A DNA stretch of 64,000 bases, taken from positions 62,001 to 126,000 of the forward strand of contig CAVQVT010000008.1 in the NCBI GenBank assembly GCA_963717255.1, in the 5' to 3' direction. Numbering within the stretch: position 1 is the first letter of the stretch; each line of letters starts with the position of its first letter. Positions 42,543 to 51,692 of this stretch are shown here, in pieces. Origin of the DNA: CAIYQJ01 sp963717255 (GTDB lineage Bacteria > Chloroflexota > Limnocylindria > Limnocylindrales > CSP1-4). The notes beneath the pieces are model-generated. The model had not been told where the DNA came from, ran no database searches, and saw only the letters and a program-made list of their open reading frames with translations. Position numbers and translations under genes: made by a program.

Positions 42543-43814
42543 TCAGAGGTAGTGCGTCTTCCGCGCCTGCGCGGTGAGCTCGTCGCGGAAGTCCGGATGC
42601 GCGATCGCGATGAGCCGCCGGGCTCGCTCGCTGATCCCCTGGCCATAGAGCTCGGCCACGCCGTACTCGGTGGCGACGGTGCGGACGTGCGCACGCGTGG
42701 TGACGACGCCCGCGCCCTCGCGGAGGAACGGGACGATCCGGCTGTACTTGCCGTCGCCCGCCGTGGACGGGAGGGCGATGATCGCCTGGCCCTCGGCCGC
42801 GAGCGCGGCTCCGCGGATGAAGTCCATCTGGCCGCCGACGCCCGAGTAGAGGCTCCAGCCGATCGAGTCGGCGTTCACCTGGCCGGTCAGGTCGATGGAG
42901 ATGGCGCTGTTGACGGCGACCATCTTGCGGAAGCTGCGGATCACGTGAGTGTCGTTCGTGAAGTCCGACGGCCGCATCTCGACCATCGGGTTGTTGTCCA
43001 CGAAACGGTAGAGCTTGTCCGTCCCCATCATGAACGTGCAGACGATCTTCCCGCGGTTGCGCTCCTTCGCGAGGCCGGTGACGACGCCGGCCTCGACGAG
43101 GTCCACGACGCAGTCGGTCATCATCTCCGTGTGGATCCCCAGGTCCTTCTTGTCGTGGAGGAACTGGGCCACGGCAGACGGGATGGCGCCGATCCCCATC
43201 TGGAGCGTGGCGCCGTCGGGCACCAGCGCCGCCACGTACTCGCCGATGCGGCGCTCGACGTCGCTGATCTCCGGGTCGTGATGCGAATAGGGCGGCTGGT
43301 CCACCTCGACCGCGAGGTCGATGTCGCCGACGTGGACGAAGCTCTCGCCCAGGGTCCGCGGGATCGATCGGTTGAGCTGCGCGATGACGGTGGTGGCCGC
43401 CGGGATCGCCGCGAGCATCCCCTCGACGCTCGTCCCGAGAGAGCAGAAGCCGTGCTCGTCGGGCGGCGTGACGTTGAGGAGGACCGCGTCGAGCGGGAGG
43501 ATCCCCGACCGGAACAGATCCGGGACGTCGGACAGGAACGTCGGGATGTACTCCGCGCGGCCCTCGTTGACCGCCCGTCGGGCGTTCGGCCCGATGAAGA
43601 GCGCCTTGTGGCGGAAGCTGGAGGCGACCTCGGGGGCGAGGAGCGGACCCGGTCCCTCCGTGTGGAGGTGGATGACGCTCACGCCGCGGAGCTCGGGGGC
43701 GCGCTCCGCGAGGGCATCCAGGAGGACGGACGGCGTGGCGGCCGCACAGTGGACGTAGATCTGGTCGCCCGACCGGATGCCGGCGACCGCCTCGGCAGCG
43801 CTGACGATCTTCAT
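42543..43814 (-). CDS. Acetyl-CoA hydrolase / 4-hydroxybutyrate CoA-transferase family protein
   Basis: 423 residues from ATG at MKIVSAAEA; an alternative start nine codons earlier is possible. Family I CoA-transferase fold duplicated in one chain: YVHCAAATPSVLLDAL, GTSVEGMLAAI, GIGAIPSAVAQFL and the catalytic Glu in HTEMMTDCVVDLVEAG. NSAISIDLTGQVNADSIG and GVGGQMDF are conserved for the Cat2/AbfT group. It moves CoA between acetate and a carboxylic acid such as 4-hydroxybutyrate, or hydrolyses acyl-CoA. Stands alone. It belongs to a different family from the CoA transferase at 48404-50175. Confidence 0.9.
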   Translation of the reverse strand: MKIVSAAEAVAGIRSGDQIYVHCAAATPSVLLDALAERAPELRGVSVIHLHTEGPGPLLAPEVASSFRHKALFIGPNARRAVNEGRAEYIPTFLSDVPDLFRSGILPLDAVLLNVTPPDEHGFCSLGTSVEGMLAAIPAATTVIAQLNRSIPRTLGESFVHVGDIDLAVEVDQPPYSHHDPEISDVERRIGEYVAALVPDGATLQMGIGAIPSAVAQFLHDKKDLGIHTEMMTDCVVDLVEAGVVTGLAKERNRGKIVCTFMMGTDKLYRFVDNNPMVEMRPSDFTNDTHVIRSFRKMVAVNSAISIDLTGQVNADSIGWSLYSGVGGQMDFIRGAALAAEGQAIIALPSTAGDGKYSRIVPFLREGAGVVTTRAHVRTVATEYGVAELYGQGISERARRLIAIAHPDFRDELTAQARKTHYL

Positions 43815-43978
43815 GCCGCCGATGCTATCGGTACGGACCAATCCTGGCGCCGTCCGAACCGCCCGCGCTCATGCGCCATCCGGCACGGGGCAGGCGCGCG
43901 ATGGTCACGCAGCCGGCCCGGCGTGACGGTGGCGGGCGGCGATGCCGGCGGACGTGCGTCCCGGAGACGGCCGCGGCC

Positions 43979-44662
43979 CTAGTACTCGGGGATCGGCGGA
44001 CGGTGCCGAGCGACGAACGCGGCGGCCTGGGCGCGGCGCTCGAGGTTGAGCTTGGACAGGATGGAGCTCACGTAGTTCTTCACGGTCTTGTCGGACAGGA
44101 AGACCTCCGACGCGATCTCCTTGTTGGTCTTCCCCTCGGCGACGAGCATCAGGATGCGCTGCTCCTGCGCCGTCAGCTGCGCGAGCTCATCCTGGTATGT
44201 CCCGCTCGCGATGCGGCGGACGCGCTCGAGGACCTTCTCGGTGACGGCCGGGTCGAGGAGCGATTCGCCGCGCCCGACCGACTCCAGCGCGGCGACGAGG
44301 TCGCGCGCCCGGATCTGCTTGAGGAGGTACCCGCTCGCCCCGGCGATGATCGCGGAGAGGACGGCCTCCTCGTCCGGATAGCTCGTCAGCATCACGACGC
44401 GCGTCGCGGGCGACTCGGCGCGGATCTCGCGACAGGCCTCGATCCCCGACCCGTCCGGAAGGCGCACGTCCATCACGACGAGATCCGGCTGGAAGCGGCG
44501 CGTGGCCTCGAGTGCCTCCTCGACGGTGCCGGCCTCGGCGACGACCTGGAACCGGTCGCGACGGTCGAGGAGCGCCACCAGGCCCTGTCGGACGACCTCG
44601 TGGTCGTCGACGACGAGCAGTCGCAGCGGTCGGACCTCGCGGCCCTCGGTCGTATCGGTCAC
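43979..44662 (-). CDS. LuxR/NarL-type response regulator
   Basis: 227 residues from GTG. Receiver domain: LLVVDDHEVVRQGL, phospho-Asp in LVVMDVRLPDGSG, MLTSYPDEE and Lys in GYLLKQIRARDL. C-terminal GerE-type helix-turn-helix from LTAQEQRILMLVAEGKTNKEIASEVFLSDKTVKNYVSSILSKL, shown here in part, resembling DevR/DosR. Its GTG overlaps the kinase stop (GTGA), making an obligate pair. Likely targets include the divergent multicopper oxidase. Confidence 0.93.
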   Translation of the reverse strand: MTDTTEGREVRPLRLLVVDDHEVVRQGLVALLDRRDRFQVVAEAGTVEEALEATRRFQPDLVVMDVRLPDGSGIEACREIRAESPATRVVMLTSYPDEEAVLSAIIAGASGYLLKQIRARDLVAALESVGRGESLLDPAVTEKVLERVRRIASGTYQDELAQLTAQEQRILMLVAEGKTNKEIASEVFLSDKTVKNYVSSILSKLNLERRAQAAAFVARHRPPIPEY

Positions 44663-46248
44663 ATCTCCCCTCCGGAGGTGGCCCCGTCGCGTCGCGGAAG
44701 CGTGACGATGATACGCGTCCCGGCTCCCAGTGCGCTGTCGATGACGATGGTCGCGCCGAGCGCGTGCGCGCGATTGCGCATGTTCGCGAGGCCCTGGTGC
44801 GTCGGAGCACGCGCGGCCTCGACGGCGAAGCCGGTGCCGTTGTCCTCGATCGCGAGGACGATGCGTTCCGGCGTGCTCCGGAGGTCGACCGTCGCGCGGG
44901 ACGCGCGTGCGTGACGGGCGACGTTCGAGAGGGCCTCGCGCGCGATGATGAGCAGCTGGCCGGTCTCGTCCGCGGTCATCTCGCCGAGGTCCACGTCGTC
45001 CGCCCGGACCTCCGCGTCCCCCATCGTGTTCACGCGGAACTCCTCCACGAGGGCCGACAGCCCGGCCGCGAGCGCCATCCCCTGGAGCAGCTCCGGGCGC
45101 AGGCCGAAGATGAAGTTGCGGATGTCTCGGATCGTCTTGTCCAGCGCCTCGATCGCCCGGTCCACCCGCGCCTTCGCGTCCGCCGGATCCTCGTCCATGA
45201 GCTCCGGCACGTCCTCGAGCGAGAGGCCGACCGCGTAGATCGACTGGATGATCCCGTCGTGGAGATCGCGCCCGATCCGCTCCCGCTCCTCGACGATCGC
45301 GAGTCGCTGCACCTGCTCGTGGAGCCGCGCGTTGTCGATCGCGATGCCGGCATGAAGGGCGAACGTCTCGACGAGCCTCTGATCCTCGTCCGTGAACTCC
45401 TCCCGGCCGCGCTTGTCGGTGAGGTAGAGGTCGCCGATGAGCCGCCCCTTAACGGTGACCGGCACGCCCAGGAAGCTCCGCATCGGCGGGTGCTCGGGCG
45501 GGAATCCGGCTCGCCTCGGATCGGTGTCCATGTCCGCGATCCGCAGCGCATGGCCGCCGCGGATGATGTGCCCGAGGATGCCGCGCCCGCGGGGCGGCTC
45601 CCCGATCGCGTCGCGGGCCGCGCGCGCGATCCCCGACGTGATGAACCGGTCGATCCGGCCCGTCGCGTCCACGATGCCCAGGGCCGCGTACCTCGCGTCC
45701 ACCAGCTCCCGCACCCGGTCCACGATGACCTGGAGCACGCGGTCCACCGACAGCACCCCCGCGACCGCACGGGCGGCGTCGTCCACGGCTCGCAGACGGT
45801 CCACGGCCATGCGCGCCGAGGCTCGGGCGAGCCGCGCGTCCACGAGGAGCTCGACGCTGCGCGCCAGCGCGGCCGCGCCTGCGTGGGGGGGCTCGGACAC
45901 CACTTCGCCGATCGAGCCGCCCTCCGTCAGGGGGAGCACGGGATGGACACCGGGCCGCGGAGCGCCCTCGGAGTCGACCTCGTCGCCCCCCTCGCCACCG
46001 GCCGGGACGGGGGCGGCGGTCCCGGCAGCCCGGCGCAGGCTCCCGACTCCCGCGGAGACACCCTCCAGCCCGGCCCCCTCGATGCGCAGCGCAAGGCCGT
46101 CCACACCGATCGCCTCGGCGTACGCGGCGAGGGCATCGCGGACCCGGGCACGCGACGCCGCGGAGGGCTCGTCGAGGTGCTCGGCGAGGCCCGCGAGCGT
46201 CGCGTCGAGCAGGACCAGCTCGTCGGGCCGGGACGCGGTCTGGGTCAC
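44659..46248 (-). CDS. GAF-domain sensor histidine kinase (DevS-like)
   Basis: 529 residues from GTG (VTQTASRPDEL). Residues about 1-150 are variable. A GAF domain follows (about 175-330, YAALGIVDATGRIDRFITSG..RSFLGVPVTVKGRLIGDLYLTDK). The HisKA_3 phospho-acceptor His is in ERERIGRDLHDGIIQSIYAVGL. HATPase_c motifs are NVARHARASR (N box), DNGTGF (G1) and GLANMRNRAHALGA (G2). The architecture matches DevS/DosT and Chloroflexota relatives that sense oxygen or redox state through the GAF domain, but ligand residues cannot be assigned by eye. It is divergent from the multicopper oxidase gene. Confidence 0.92.
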   Translation of the reverse strand: MTQTASRPDELVLLDATLAGLAEHLDEPSAASRARVRDALAAYAEAIGVDGLALRIEGAGLEGVSAGVGSLRRAAGTAAPVPAGGEGGDEVDSEGAPRPGVHPVLPLTEGGSIGEVVSEPPHAGAAALARSVELLVDARLARASARMAVDRLRAVDDAARAVAGVLSVDRVLQVIVDRVRELVDARYAALGIVDATGRIDRFITSGIARAARDAIGEPPRGRGILGHIIRGGHALRIADMDTDPRRAGFPPEHPPMRSFLGVPVTVKGRLIGDLYLTDKRGREEFTDEDQRLVETFALHAGIAIDNARLHEQVQRLAIVEERERIGRDLHDGIIQSIYAVGLSLEDVPELMDEDPADAKARVDRAIEALDKTIRDIRNFIFGLRPELLQGMALAAGLSALVEEFRVNTMGDAEVRADDVDLGEMTADETGQLLIIAREALSNVARHARASRATVDLRSTPERIVLAIEDNGTGFAVEAARAPTHQGLANMRNRAHALGATIVIDSALGAGTRIIVTLPRRDGATSGGEM

Positions 46249-46397
46249 GGGCCCACTGTACCCCACCCGCGGGGTGGTGCCGACCACTGCGCGCGTGCGC
46301 ATGCACGCACCTGCGCACGCCCGGGGCCATAGGTCACATGCGAATGGGGACATCCATAACGGGCGGTGGCCGCCCCGATGCCGCATCATGCGCCGCC
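46249..46397. promoter_or_regulatory. Divergent regulatory region (kinase / multicopper oxidase)
   Basis: 149 bases between two divergent starts. GCGTGC-GCAT-GCACGC (46293-46308) is an inverted repeat with 6-bp arms. Nearer the oxidase lies ATGGGGACATCCAT (ATGG and CCAT arms), with a GGGAC core as in DevR/DosR boxes. Both are candidates for binding of the LuxR-type regulator. No clear -10/-35 pair. Confidence 0.45.
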
Positions 46398-47801
46398 ATG
46401 AGCACCACCGACCGGCAGGGCACCGCCCCTGCTCCCCTCGACGTCGTCCACGAGCCCGACAGGCCGGAGGCCGAGATCCCCGAGGCGGCGTCGCCGGAGG
46501 TCGGGTCCGCGCTCTCGCGCCGCGGCTTCCTGCGCGTCTCCGCCCTTGCCGGGCTGGGCGCCACGGCCGCGACGGTCGCCGCCTGCACCACCGGCGCCGC
46601 CCCGGCATGGACCTTCCCGCCGGCCCCGTCGATCCAGCCGCTGCCCACCGCGGGGCCCACGGCCGCGCCCTCCGAGGCCCCGTCGGCCGCGCCATCGGCG
46701 TCCGCGGCCCCGTCCGCCTCCGCGTCGGCCGCACCATCCGCGTCGCCCGACCTCGGACCGATCCCGCCCGGCTGGACCGCACATGACGTGCTCGCCCGGC
46801 AGAAGGTCCGCCGCTACCTGGGCAAGCTCGCCGTGCCGCTCGCGAGCCTCTACCCGCCCGCGGCCACCGCGAAGCTCGCCGAGATCCTCGGTGTCGCTGA
46901 CGACTACCCGGAGCTCAAGGAGCTCCCGGAGTTCGCGAAGGTCACGCAGGGCAATGCACCTCTCGCGCCGAAGATCGACGGCGACTGGAAGGTCTTCGAC
47001 CTGACGATCGACGAGATCCCGGACTGGCAGATCGACGCGATGACGCCGCCGATCGCCGCTCTCGGCTACAGCGGCACGTGGCCCGGTCCGGCGCTCCGCG
47101 TCACCGAGGGGGACAAGGTCAGGATCAACCTGAAGAACAACCTCCCCGAGACCACCGGCACCCACATGCACGGCATCGAGTTCGACGACTTCTTCATGGA
47201 CGGCGTCCCATTCGTGACGCAGCTGCCGCAGGTCCCCGGGTCCACGGAGTCCTACGAGTTCGTCGCGAAGCCCTTCGGCTCGATGATGTACCACTCCCAC
47301 CACAACGCCACGTACCAGGTGGGCCACGGGCTCCTCGGCGCCCTGGTCATCGACCCGAAGGACCCCAAGGAGACCTTCAAGGAGAAGTACGGCGTCACCC
47401 AGGAGTACATCTGGATCTCCAACGACTCCGTCGGCGGCTTCACGATCAACGGCCACGGCTTCCCGGCCACCGTGCCGATCGTCGCCGCCGTGGGCGAGCG
47501 CATCCTCGTCCGGTACATGAACGAGGGGATCATGATGCATCCGTGGCACAGCCACGGGTACCGCCAGTTCGTCGTCGCCCGCGACGGCGCACCCCTCGGG
47601 TCGGCCTCGTTCTACTGCGACACGCTCGGCGTGAACCCGGGCGAGCGGTGGGACGTGATCATCGAGGTGGACCGGCCCGGGATCTGGGCGTTCCACTGTC
47701 ACATCCTCCCGCACGTCGAAGGGCCGGACGGGATGTTCGGCATGGTCAACGCGCTCGTCGTGACGCCCGCGCCCGTGGACCTGGCGCCTCTCCTGAAGTG
47801 A
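46398..47801 (+). CDS. Tat-exported two-domain multicopper oxidase
   Basis: 467 residues from ATG MSTTDRQG. Twin-arginine signal SRRGFLR (residues 40-46), hydrophobic core and TVAAC lipobox (Cys63), suggesting Tat export and lipid anchoring. A Ser/Pro/Ala-rich linker (about 80-120) follows. Copper ligands: HMHG, HSHHN, HPWHSHG and the T1/T3 pattern HCHILPH..M near the C-terminus. The architecture is that of small laccases and copper nitrite reductase relatives. Probable substrates are metals or phenolics; denitrification cannot be inferred from the motifs. Likely controlled by the divergent kinase/regulator. UspA follows. Confidence 0.92.
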   Translation: MSTTDRQGTAPAPLDVVHEPDRPEAEIPEAASPEVGSALSRRGFLRVSALAGLGATAATVAACTTGAAPAWTFPPAPSIQPLPTAGPTAAPSEAPSAAPSASAAPSASASAAPSASPDLGPIPPGWTAHDVLARQKVRRYLGKLAVPLASLYPPAATAKLAEILGVADDYPELKELPEFAKVTQGNAPLAPKIDGDWKVFDLTIDEIPDWQIDAMTPPIAALGYSGTWPGPALRVTEGDKVRINLKNNLPETTGTHMHGIEFDDFFMDGVPFVTQLPQVPGSTESYEFVAKPFGSMMYHSHHNATYQVGHGLLGALVIDPKDPKETFKEKYGVTQEYIWISNDSVGGFTINGHGFPATVPIVAAVGERILVRYMNEGIMMHPWHSHGYRQFVVARDGAPLGSASFYCDTLGVNPGERWDVIIEVDRPGIWAFHCHILPHVEGPDGMFGMVNALVVTPAPVDLAPLLK

Positions 47802-47875
47802 CGTCGAACGTCGCACCGACGGGCCCGCGGCCCGGCGGCGCGACAGCGGCCCGGACGGCCGCGATGGAGGGACTT

Positions 47876-48364
47876 GTGGCGCGGATCGAGACGATCCTGC
47901 TCGCGACGGACGCGTCGTCCGCCTCGGGCGCCGCCACGCTCCACGCCATCGATCTCGCGGCCCGGCTCGACGCGCAGCTGGTGGTGCTCACCGTGCTGTC
48001 CACCGCCGATCGCGACCGCCCGGCCCGCGAGTCCGGGTCGAGCGCCGCGAGCCGGCGCGAGGCCCGGACCCTGGCGGTGCAGCAGGTCGTGGAGCGCGCC
48101 CGCGCCGAGGGGGCGCGCGCCACGAGCCTCGTGTGGGACGGGGAGCCCGGCGAGGCGATCGTCGACGCCGCGGACGCCGAGCACGCCGACCTCATCGTGG
48201 TCGGATCGCACGAGCGCTCCACGGTGGGCAGGTTCTTCCTCGGCAGCGTCTCCGACTACGTCGTCCGCCACGCGAAGGCGCCGGTCATGGTGGTGCGACC
48301 GAGCGCCTTCGCGCTGGCGGCTCCCGCCGCGGGGGGCGACCCCGGGATCCCGGGCCTGCGCTGA
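47876..48364 (+). CDS. Universal stress protein (UspA family)
   Basis: 162 residues from GTG, chosen because GGAGGG lies four bases upstream; an ATG at 47864 is the alternative. The family's ATP-binding pattern is complete: an opening TILLATDASSASG and GSHERSTVGRFFLGSVSDYVVRHAKAPVMVV (G-x2-G-x9-G-S). Seventy-four bases after the multicopper oxidase and probably on its transcript, as in DosR-type regulons, where UspA genes are prominent members. Confidence 0.9.
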   Translation: MARIETILLATDASSASGAATLHAIDLAARLDAQLVVLTVLSTADRDRPARESGSSAASRREARTLAVQQVVERARAEGARATSLVWDGEPGEAIVDAADAEHADLIVVGSHERSTVGRFFLGSVSDYVVRHAKAPVMVVRPSAFALAAPAAGGDPGIPGLR

Positions 48365-48369
48365 CGCGC

Positions 48370-48398
48370 GGCCTCCCGCCCACGCGGGCGGGATGGCC
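48370..48398. terminator. Hairpin between UspA and CoA transferase genes
   Basis: TCCCGCCC (48374-48381) pairs with GGGCGGGA (48386-48393) over ACGC. An outer GGCC pair (48370-48373 with 48395-48398, one bulge) extends it. It fills the gap between convergent stops. Confidence 0.6.
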
Positions 48399-48403
48399 GT
48401 CCC

Positions 48404-49261
48404 CTACTTCGTGTACATCCCCTCGGGGTCGAGCTCCTCGCGGATGAGCCTGAGCTCCTCCGGCGTCGGCTCCGGCGTGGTCGCGAGGTCGGCCGACACC
48501 CTCGGCTCCCAGCCCATCGTCGCGCGCACCTCGTCGAGGGTCGCGTCCGGATGGAGCGAGTCGAGGCGCATCTCGCCGGTCTCGTCGAAGTGGTAGATGC
48601 CGAGATCCGTGACGACGACCGACGGGCCGCTCCCGAGCCAGCCCTGCTCCCGGCGGATCCGGGCCGCGTTCTGGGCCCCACCGAGGTTCCCGGGCGACGT
48701 GCGGAAGTCGATGCGGTCCACGAAGGAGCGTGCCGACTGCCGCATGATCACGAAGACCTGGCGGGCGTTGATGGCGATCTCGCAGGCGCCGCCGGAGCCC
48801 GGCAACCGGGTCTTCGGATGCGCGTAGTCGCCGATGACGGTCGTGTTGATGTTCCCGAAGCGGTCGATCTGGGCCGCCCCGAGGAATCCGACGTCGATCA
48901 GGCCGCGCTGGAGGTAGTAGCCGAAGAGCTCGAGCATGCTCGTGACGGCGATCGCACCGGTGACGATCGTGGGGTCGCCGATCGACAGAGGGAGACGGGC
49001 GGGCTCGGCGCCGAAGACGCCCGCCTCGTAGACGAGCTCCATGTCCGGCGAGACGGTCCGCTTCGCGAGGTTGACGGCGATGTTCGGCAGGCCCACGCCG
49101 ACGAAGCAGACATGCTGGCCGGCGAGCTCGCGCGCCGCCGCGACGATCATCATCTCGTTCCGGCTGAAGACCCCGGCAGGAGCCTGCGCCCCCGGCGAGA
49201 CGGCCGCCCGACCGGAGGTGGGGGCCGGCCCGGCCGGGGCCGGGGTGCGCTCCTCGCTCAT
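48404..49261 (-). CDS. CoA transferase beta subunit (GctB/IpdB-like)
   Basis: 285 residues. Family I CoA-transferase beta subunit: HVCFVGVGLPNIAVNLAKRT, catalytic Glu probably in LVYEAGVFGAEP, then AQIDRFGNINTTVIGDYAHPKTRLPGSGGACEIA, quoted here in parts, typical of glutaconate CoA-transferase and IpdB. The ATG shares ATGA with the alpha-subunit stop. An N-terminal Pro/Ala extension of about 30 residues is not conserved. Role: moving CoA to or from a short dicarboxylic or keto acid, or a hydratase/hydrolase variant as in IpdAB. Confidence 0.87.
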   Translation of the reverse strand: MSEERTPAPAGPAPTSGRAAVSPGAQAPAGVFSRNEMMIVAAARELAGQHVCFVGVGLPNIAVNLAKRTVSPDMELVYEAGVFGAEPARLPLSIGDPTIVTGAIAVTSMLELFGYYLQRGLIDVGFLGAAQIDRFGNINTTVIGDYAHPKTRLPGSGGACEIAINARQVFVIMRQSARSFVDRIDFRTSPGNLGGAQNAARIRREQGWLGSGPSVVVTDLGIYHFDETGEMRLDSLHPDATLDEVRATMGWEPRVSADLATTPEPTPEELRLIREELDPEGMYTK

Positions 49262-50175
49262 CGGTAGGCTCCGTAGTCCACGACGCCCGACAGCGCGGGG
49301 GCGGACGGGCGGAGCGATGTCATCCGCTCCTCGCCGAGCTTCGCGACGTACTCGGCGCGGCCCGAGAGCCCGTGCACCCACTCGTCGAGCCACGCCTGCG
49401 TCAGCGCGGGGTCCCGGCTGATCGGGTCCCAGTCGCGGTAGAAGCGGTTGTCGCGGTCGTAGTGGCCCTGCACATAGGACGGGTGCGCCCCGAAGGGCTC
49501 GACGACCACCGCGTCCACCACGATCCCGGGCACGATCGTCCGGTTCGGGTCGGCGCGGATCACCGCCTCGTCCACGACCTCTTCGACCACGACGATGACG
49601 CGGTCGGCGGCGAACGCGGCCTCCTTCTGGCAGCCGAGCAGCCCCCAGACCTGGGTGTTGCCCGCCGCGTCGGCCCGCTGCGCGTGGATGACCGTGACGT
49701 CCGGCCGGAGCGGCGGCACGGCGTAGACCGTCCCGTCCCCGAACGGGCTCTCGATCGGGCGGATGAGGGGGTTCGCCTTCGGCAGGTCGGTCTCGAAGTA
49801 GCTGCGGAGCGGGAAGAACGGCAGGTTCATCGCGCCGGCGGTGTACCGGGCGACCATCCCGAAGTGGCTGTACTCCTCGAGCTCGAGCGATGCGTCCGGA
49901 CCCTCCGTGACGCGGCGGATGGCGTTGAGACCGCCGACGCCCGGGTTCCCGAGCCAGCTGAAGATGAGCTTGCGGGCGACGCCGCCCGCGACCATCTGGT
50001 CGTAGATCAGGTCCGGCGTCATCCGGGCGAGCGTGAGGTCCCGCCTGCGCTGCCGGATGATCTCGTGGCCGGCGGCGAAGCTGATGAGGTGCGTGAAGCC
50101 CTCGATCGCGACCGTGTCGCCGTCGCGGACGAGGTCCGCGACGGCATCGCGCATCGAGGCGACCTTGGAGCTCAC
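49258..50175 (-). CDS. CoA transferase alpha subunit (GctA/IpdA-like)
   Basis: 305 residues from GTG, sharing GTGA with the aminotransferase stop. GDTVAIEGFTHLISFAAGHEIIRQ, SWLGNPGVGG and VYAVPPLRPDVTVIHAQRAD are the alpha-subunit landmarks. It binds the acyl-CoA with the beta subunit. Translational coupling with a class III aminotransferase upstream implies a catabolic route in which an amino acid is first deaminated to an oxo or semialdehyde acid that is then activated as a CoA thioester. Confidence 0.87.
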   Translation of the reverse strand: MSSKVASMRDAVADLVRDGDTVAIEGFTHLISFAAGHEIIRQRRRDLTLARMTPDLIYDQMVAGGVARKLIFSWLGNPGVGGLNAIRRVTEGPDASLELEEYSHFGMVARYTAGAMNLPFFPLRSYFETDLPKANPLIRPIESPFGDGTVYAVPPLRPDVTVIHAQRADAAGNTQVWGLLGCQKEAAFAADRVIVVVEEVVDEAVIRADPNRTIVPGIVVDAVVVEPFGAHPSYVQGHYDRDNRFYRDWDPISRDPALTQAWLDEWVHGLSGRAEYVAKLGEERMTSLRPSAPALSGVVDYGAYR

Positions 50176-51512
50176 TGCCGCCTCGCGACCTCCTCCACGG
50201 CCGCCTCGAAGATCCGGATCGCGGCGGCCGTCTGCTCCTCCGTCACGACGAGCGGTGGCGTCATCCGGACGACGTCGTCGCCGGCGGTCAGGACGAGCAG
50301 GCCGCGCCGGAACGCCTCGTGCTCGACGTCCGCGGCGATCGTGCCGGAGTCGAACTGGACGCCGATGAGGAGGCCGACCCCGCGAACGTCGCGGACGATC
50401 CCCGGGTACTGGTCCACGAGCGGCTCCAGCGCGCGCCGGACCTGGGTGCCGCGCTCGTCGGCGTTCTCCATGAGACCGCCTTCGAGGAGCTTGATCGTCG
50501 CGAGCGCCGCCGCGCAGGAGACCGGGTTCCCGCCGAACGTGGACCCGTGCGCGCCGGGGCCCCACGCCATGAGAGGCTCCTTGGCGATCATCGCGCCGAC
50601 CGGCATCCCGGACGCGAGACCCTTCGCGGTCACGACGACGTCCGGCTCCACGCCCCAGTGCTCGATCGCCCACATCTTCCCCGTGCGGCCCATGCCGGAC
50701 TGGACCTCGTCGGCGACGAACAGGATCCCGTGCTCGTCGCAGAGGCGGCGCAGGCGCGGCAGGAACCCGTCGTCGGGGACGACGACCCCGCCCTCGCCCT
50801 GGATCGGCTCCACGATGACCGCGGCGAACTCGTTGGCGGGCATGAGCCGGCGGAAGATCCTCTGCTCGAGCTCGTCGAGCCCCTCGCTCCCGTACGGGAC
50901 GTGGTAGACGCCCGGGAGGAGCGGGCCGAAGTGGGCATGGTACTTCGCCTTGCTGCCGGTCAGGCTCACGGCACCGTACGTGCGCCCGTGGAAGCCGCCA
51001 TAGAACGAGACGAGGCTCTGGCGGCCCGTCACGTACCGGGCGAGCTTGATCGACGCCTCCACGACCTCGGCGCCGCTGTTGCCGAGGAAGACACGGGTCT
51101 TCCCTTGCATCGGCGCGATGCGCTCGAGCTCGGCGGCGAGGTGCGCGTAGATCGGCAGGTAGAAGTCGGACGCGCTGTAGTGGAGCAGCTGCGCCGCCTG
51201 CGACTGGATGGCGTCCACGACCGCGGGATGGCAGTGGCCGGTCACGTTGACCGCGATCCCGGCACAGAAGTCGAGGAACCGGTTCCCGTCGATGTCCTCG
51301 ATCACGGCACCCTCGCCCCGGACGGGGACGATGCCGTACGCGCGCGGGAGGCTCGGCGACGTGTACTGCTCGTCGAATGCGATGTGTGTGCGCGCGCGCG
51401 GCCCGGGGATCTCCGTGAGGAGGAGCGGCTCGACGGTCTCGCCGAGCGAAGGGAGGGCCGACTCGACCGGGCCGGCGTCCTCGAGCTCGGGACGGGCGGG
51501 GGCCTGGGTCAC
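50172..51512 (-). CDS. Class III omega-aminotransferase
   Basis: 446 residues from GTG VTQAPARPELED; GAGAGAGGTG upstream supports it. Intact PLP enzyme: FLGNSGAEVVEASIKLAR, SFYGGFHGRTYGAVSLTGSK, Asp in FVADEVQSGMGRTG, Schiff-base Lys in VVVTAKGLASGMP and the late STFGGNPVSCAAAL. Best resembles 4-aminobutyrate/ornithine-type aminotransferases. First gene of a leftward operon with the two CoA-transferase subunits. A perfect CTATGCA dyad about 90 bases upstream probably controls it. Confidence 0.92.
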   Translation of the reverse strand: MTQAPARPELEDAGPVESALPSLGETVEPLLLTEIPGPRARTHIAFDEQYTSPSLPRAYGIVPVRGEGAVIEDIDGNRFLDFCAGIAVNVTGHCHPAVVDAIQSQAAQLLHYSASDFYLPIYAHLAAELERIAPMQGKTRVFLGNSGAEVVEASIKLARYVTGRQSLVSFYGGFHGRTYGAVSLTGSKAKYHAHFGPLLPGVYHVPYGSEGLDELEQRIFRRLMPANEFAAVIVEPIQGEGGVVVPDDGFLPRLRRLCDEHGILFVADEVQSGMGRTGKMWAIEHWGVEPDVVVTAKGLASGMPVGAMIAKEPLMAWGPGAHGSTFGGNPVSCAAALATIKLLEGGLMENADERGTQVRRALEPLVDQYPGIVRDVRGVGLLIGVQFDSGTIAADVEHEAFRRGLLVLTAGDDVVRMTPPLVVTEEQTAAAIRIFEAAVEEVARRQ

Positions 51513-51601
51513 GGGACACCTCTCTCTCGGACGGCGGCGGGCAGACCGGCGCGACGGCCCTCGCCATCCGTCCGCCGAACGGGGCCGCCCACGCATACGT
51601 T

Positions 51602-51618
51602 CTATGCAGGATGCATAG
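51602..51618 (-). promoter_or_regulatory. Perfect dyad CTATGCA-N3-TGCATAG
   Basis: Seven-base arms with a 3-base spacer form a perfect inverted repeat 90 bases upstream of the aminotransferase start, in an AT-richer patch. The form is typical of GntR- or LacI-type operators. The regulator is not evident in the window. Confidence 0.6.
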
Positions 51619-51692
51619 CCAAGGATACCAGCCGGCAGAGGCCGTGCGCGGGCCGGACGGCCCGAAGATGGGCCGTGGGCGCGCCCGGCGCG

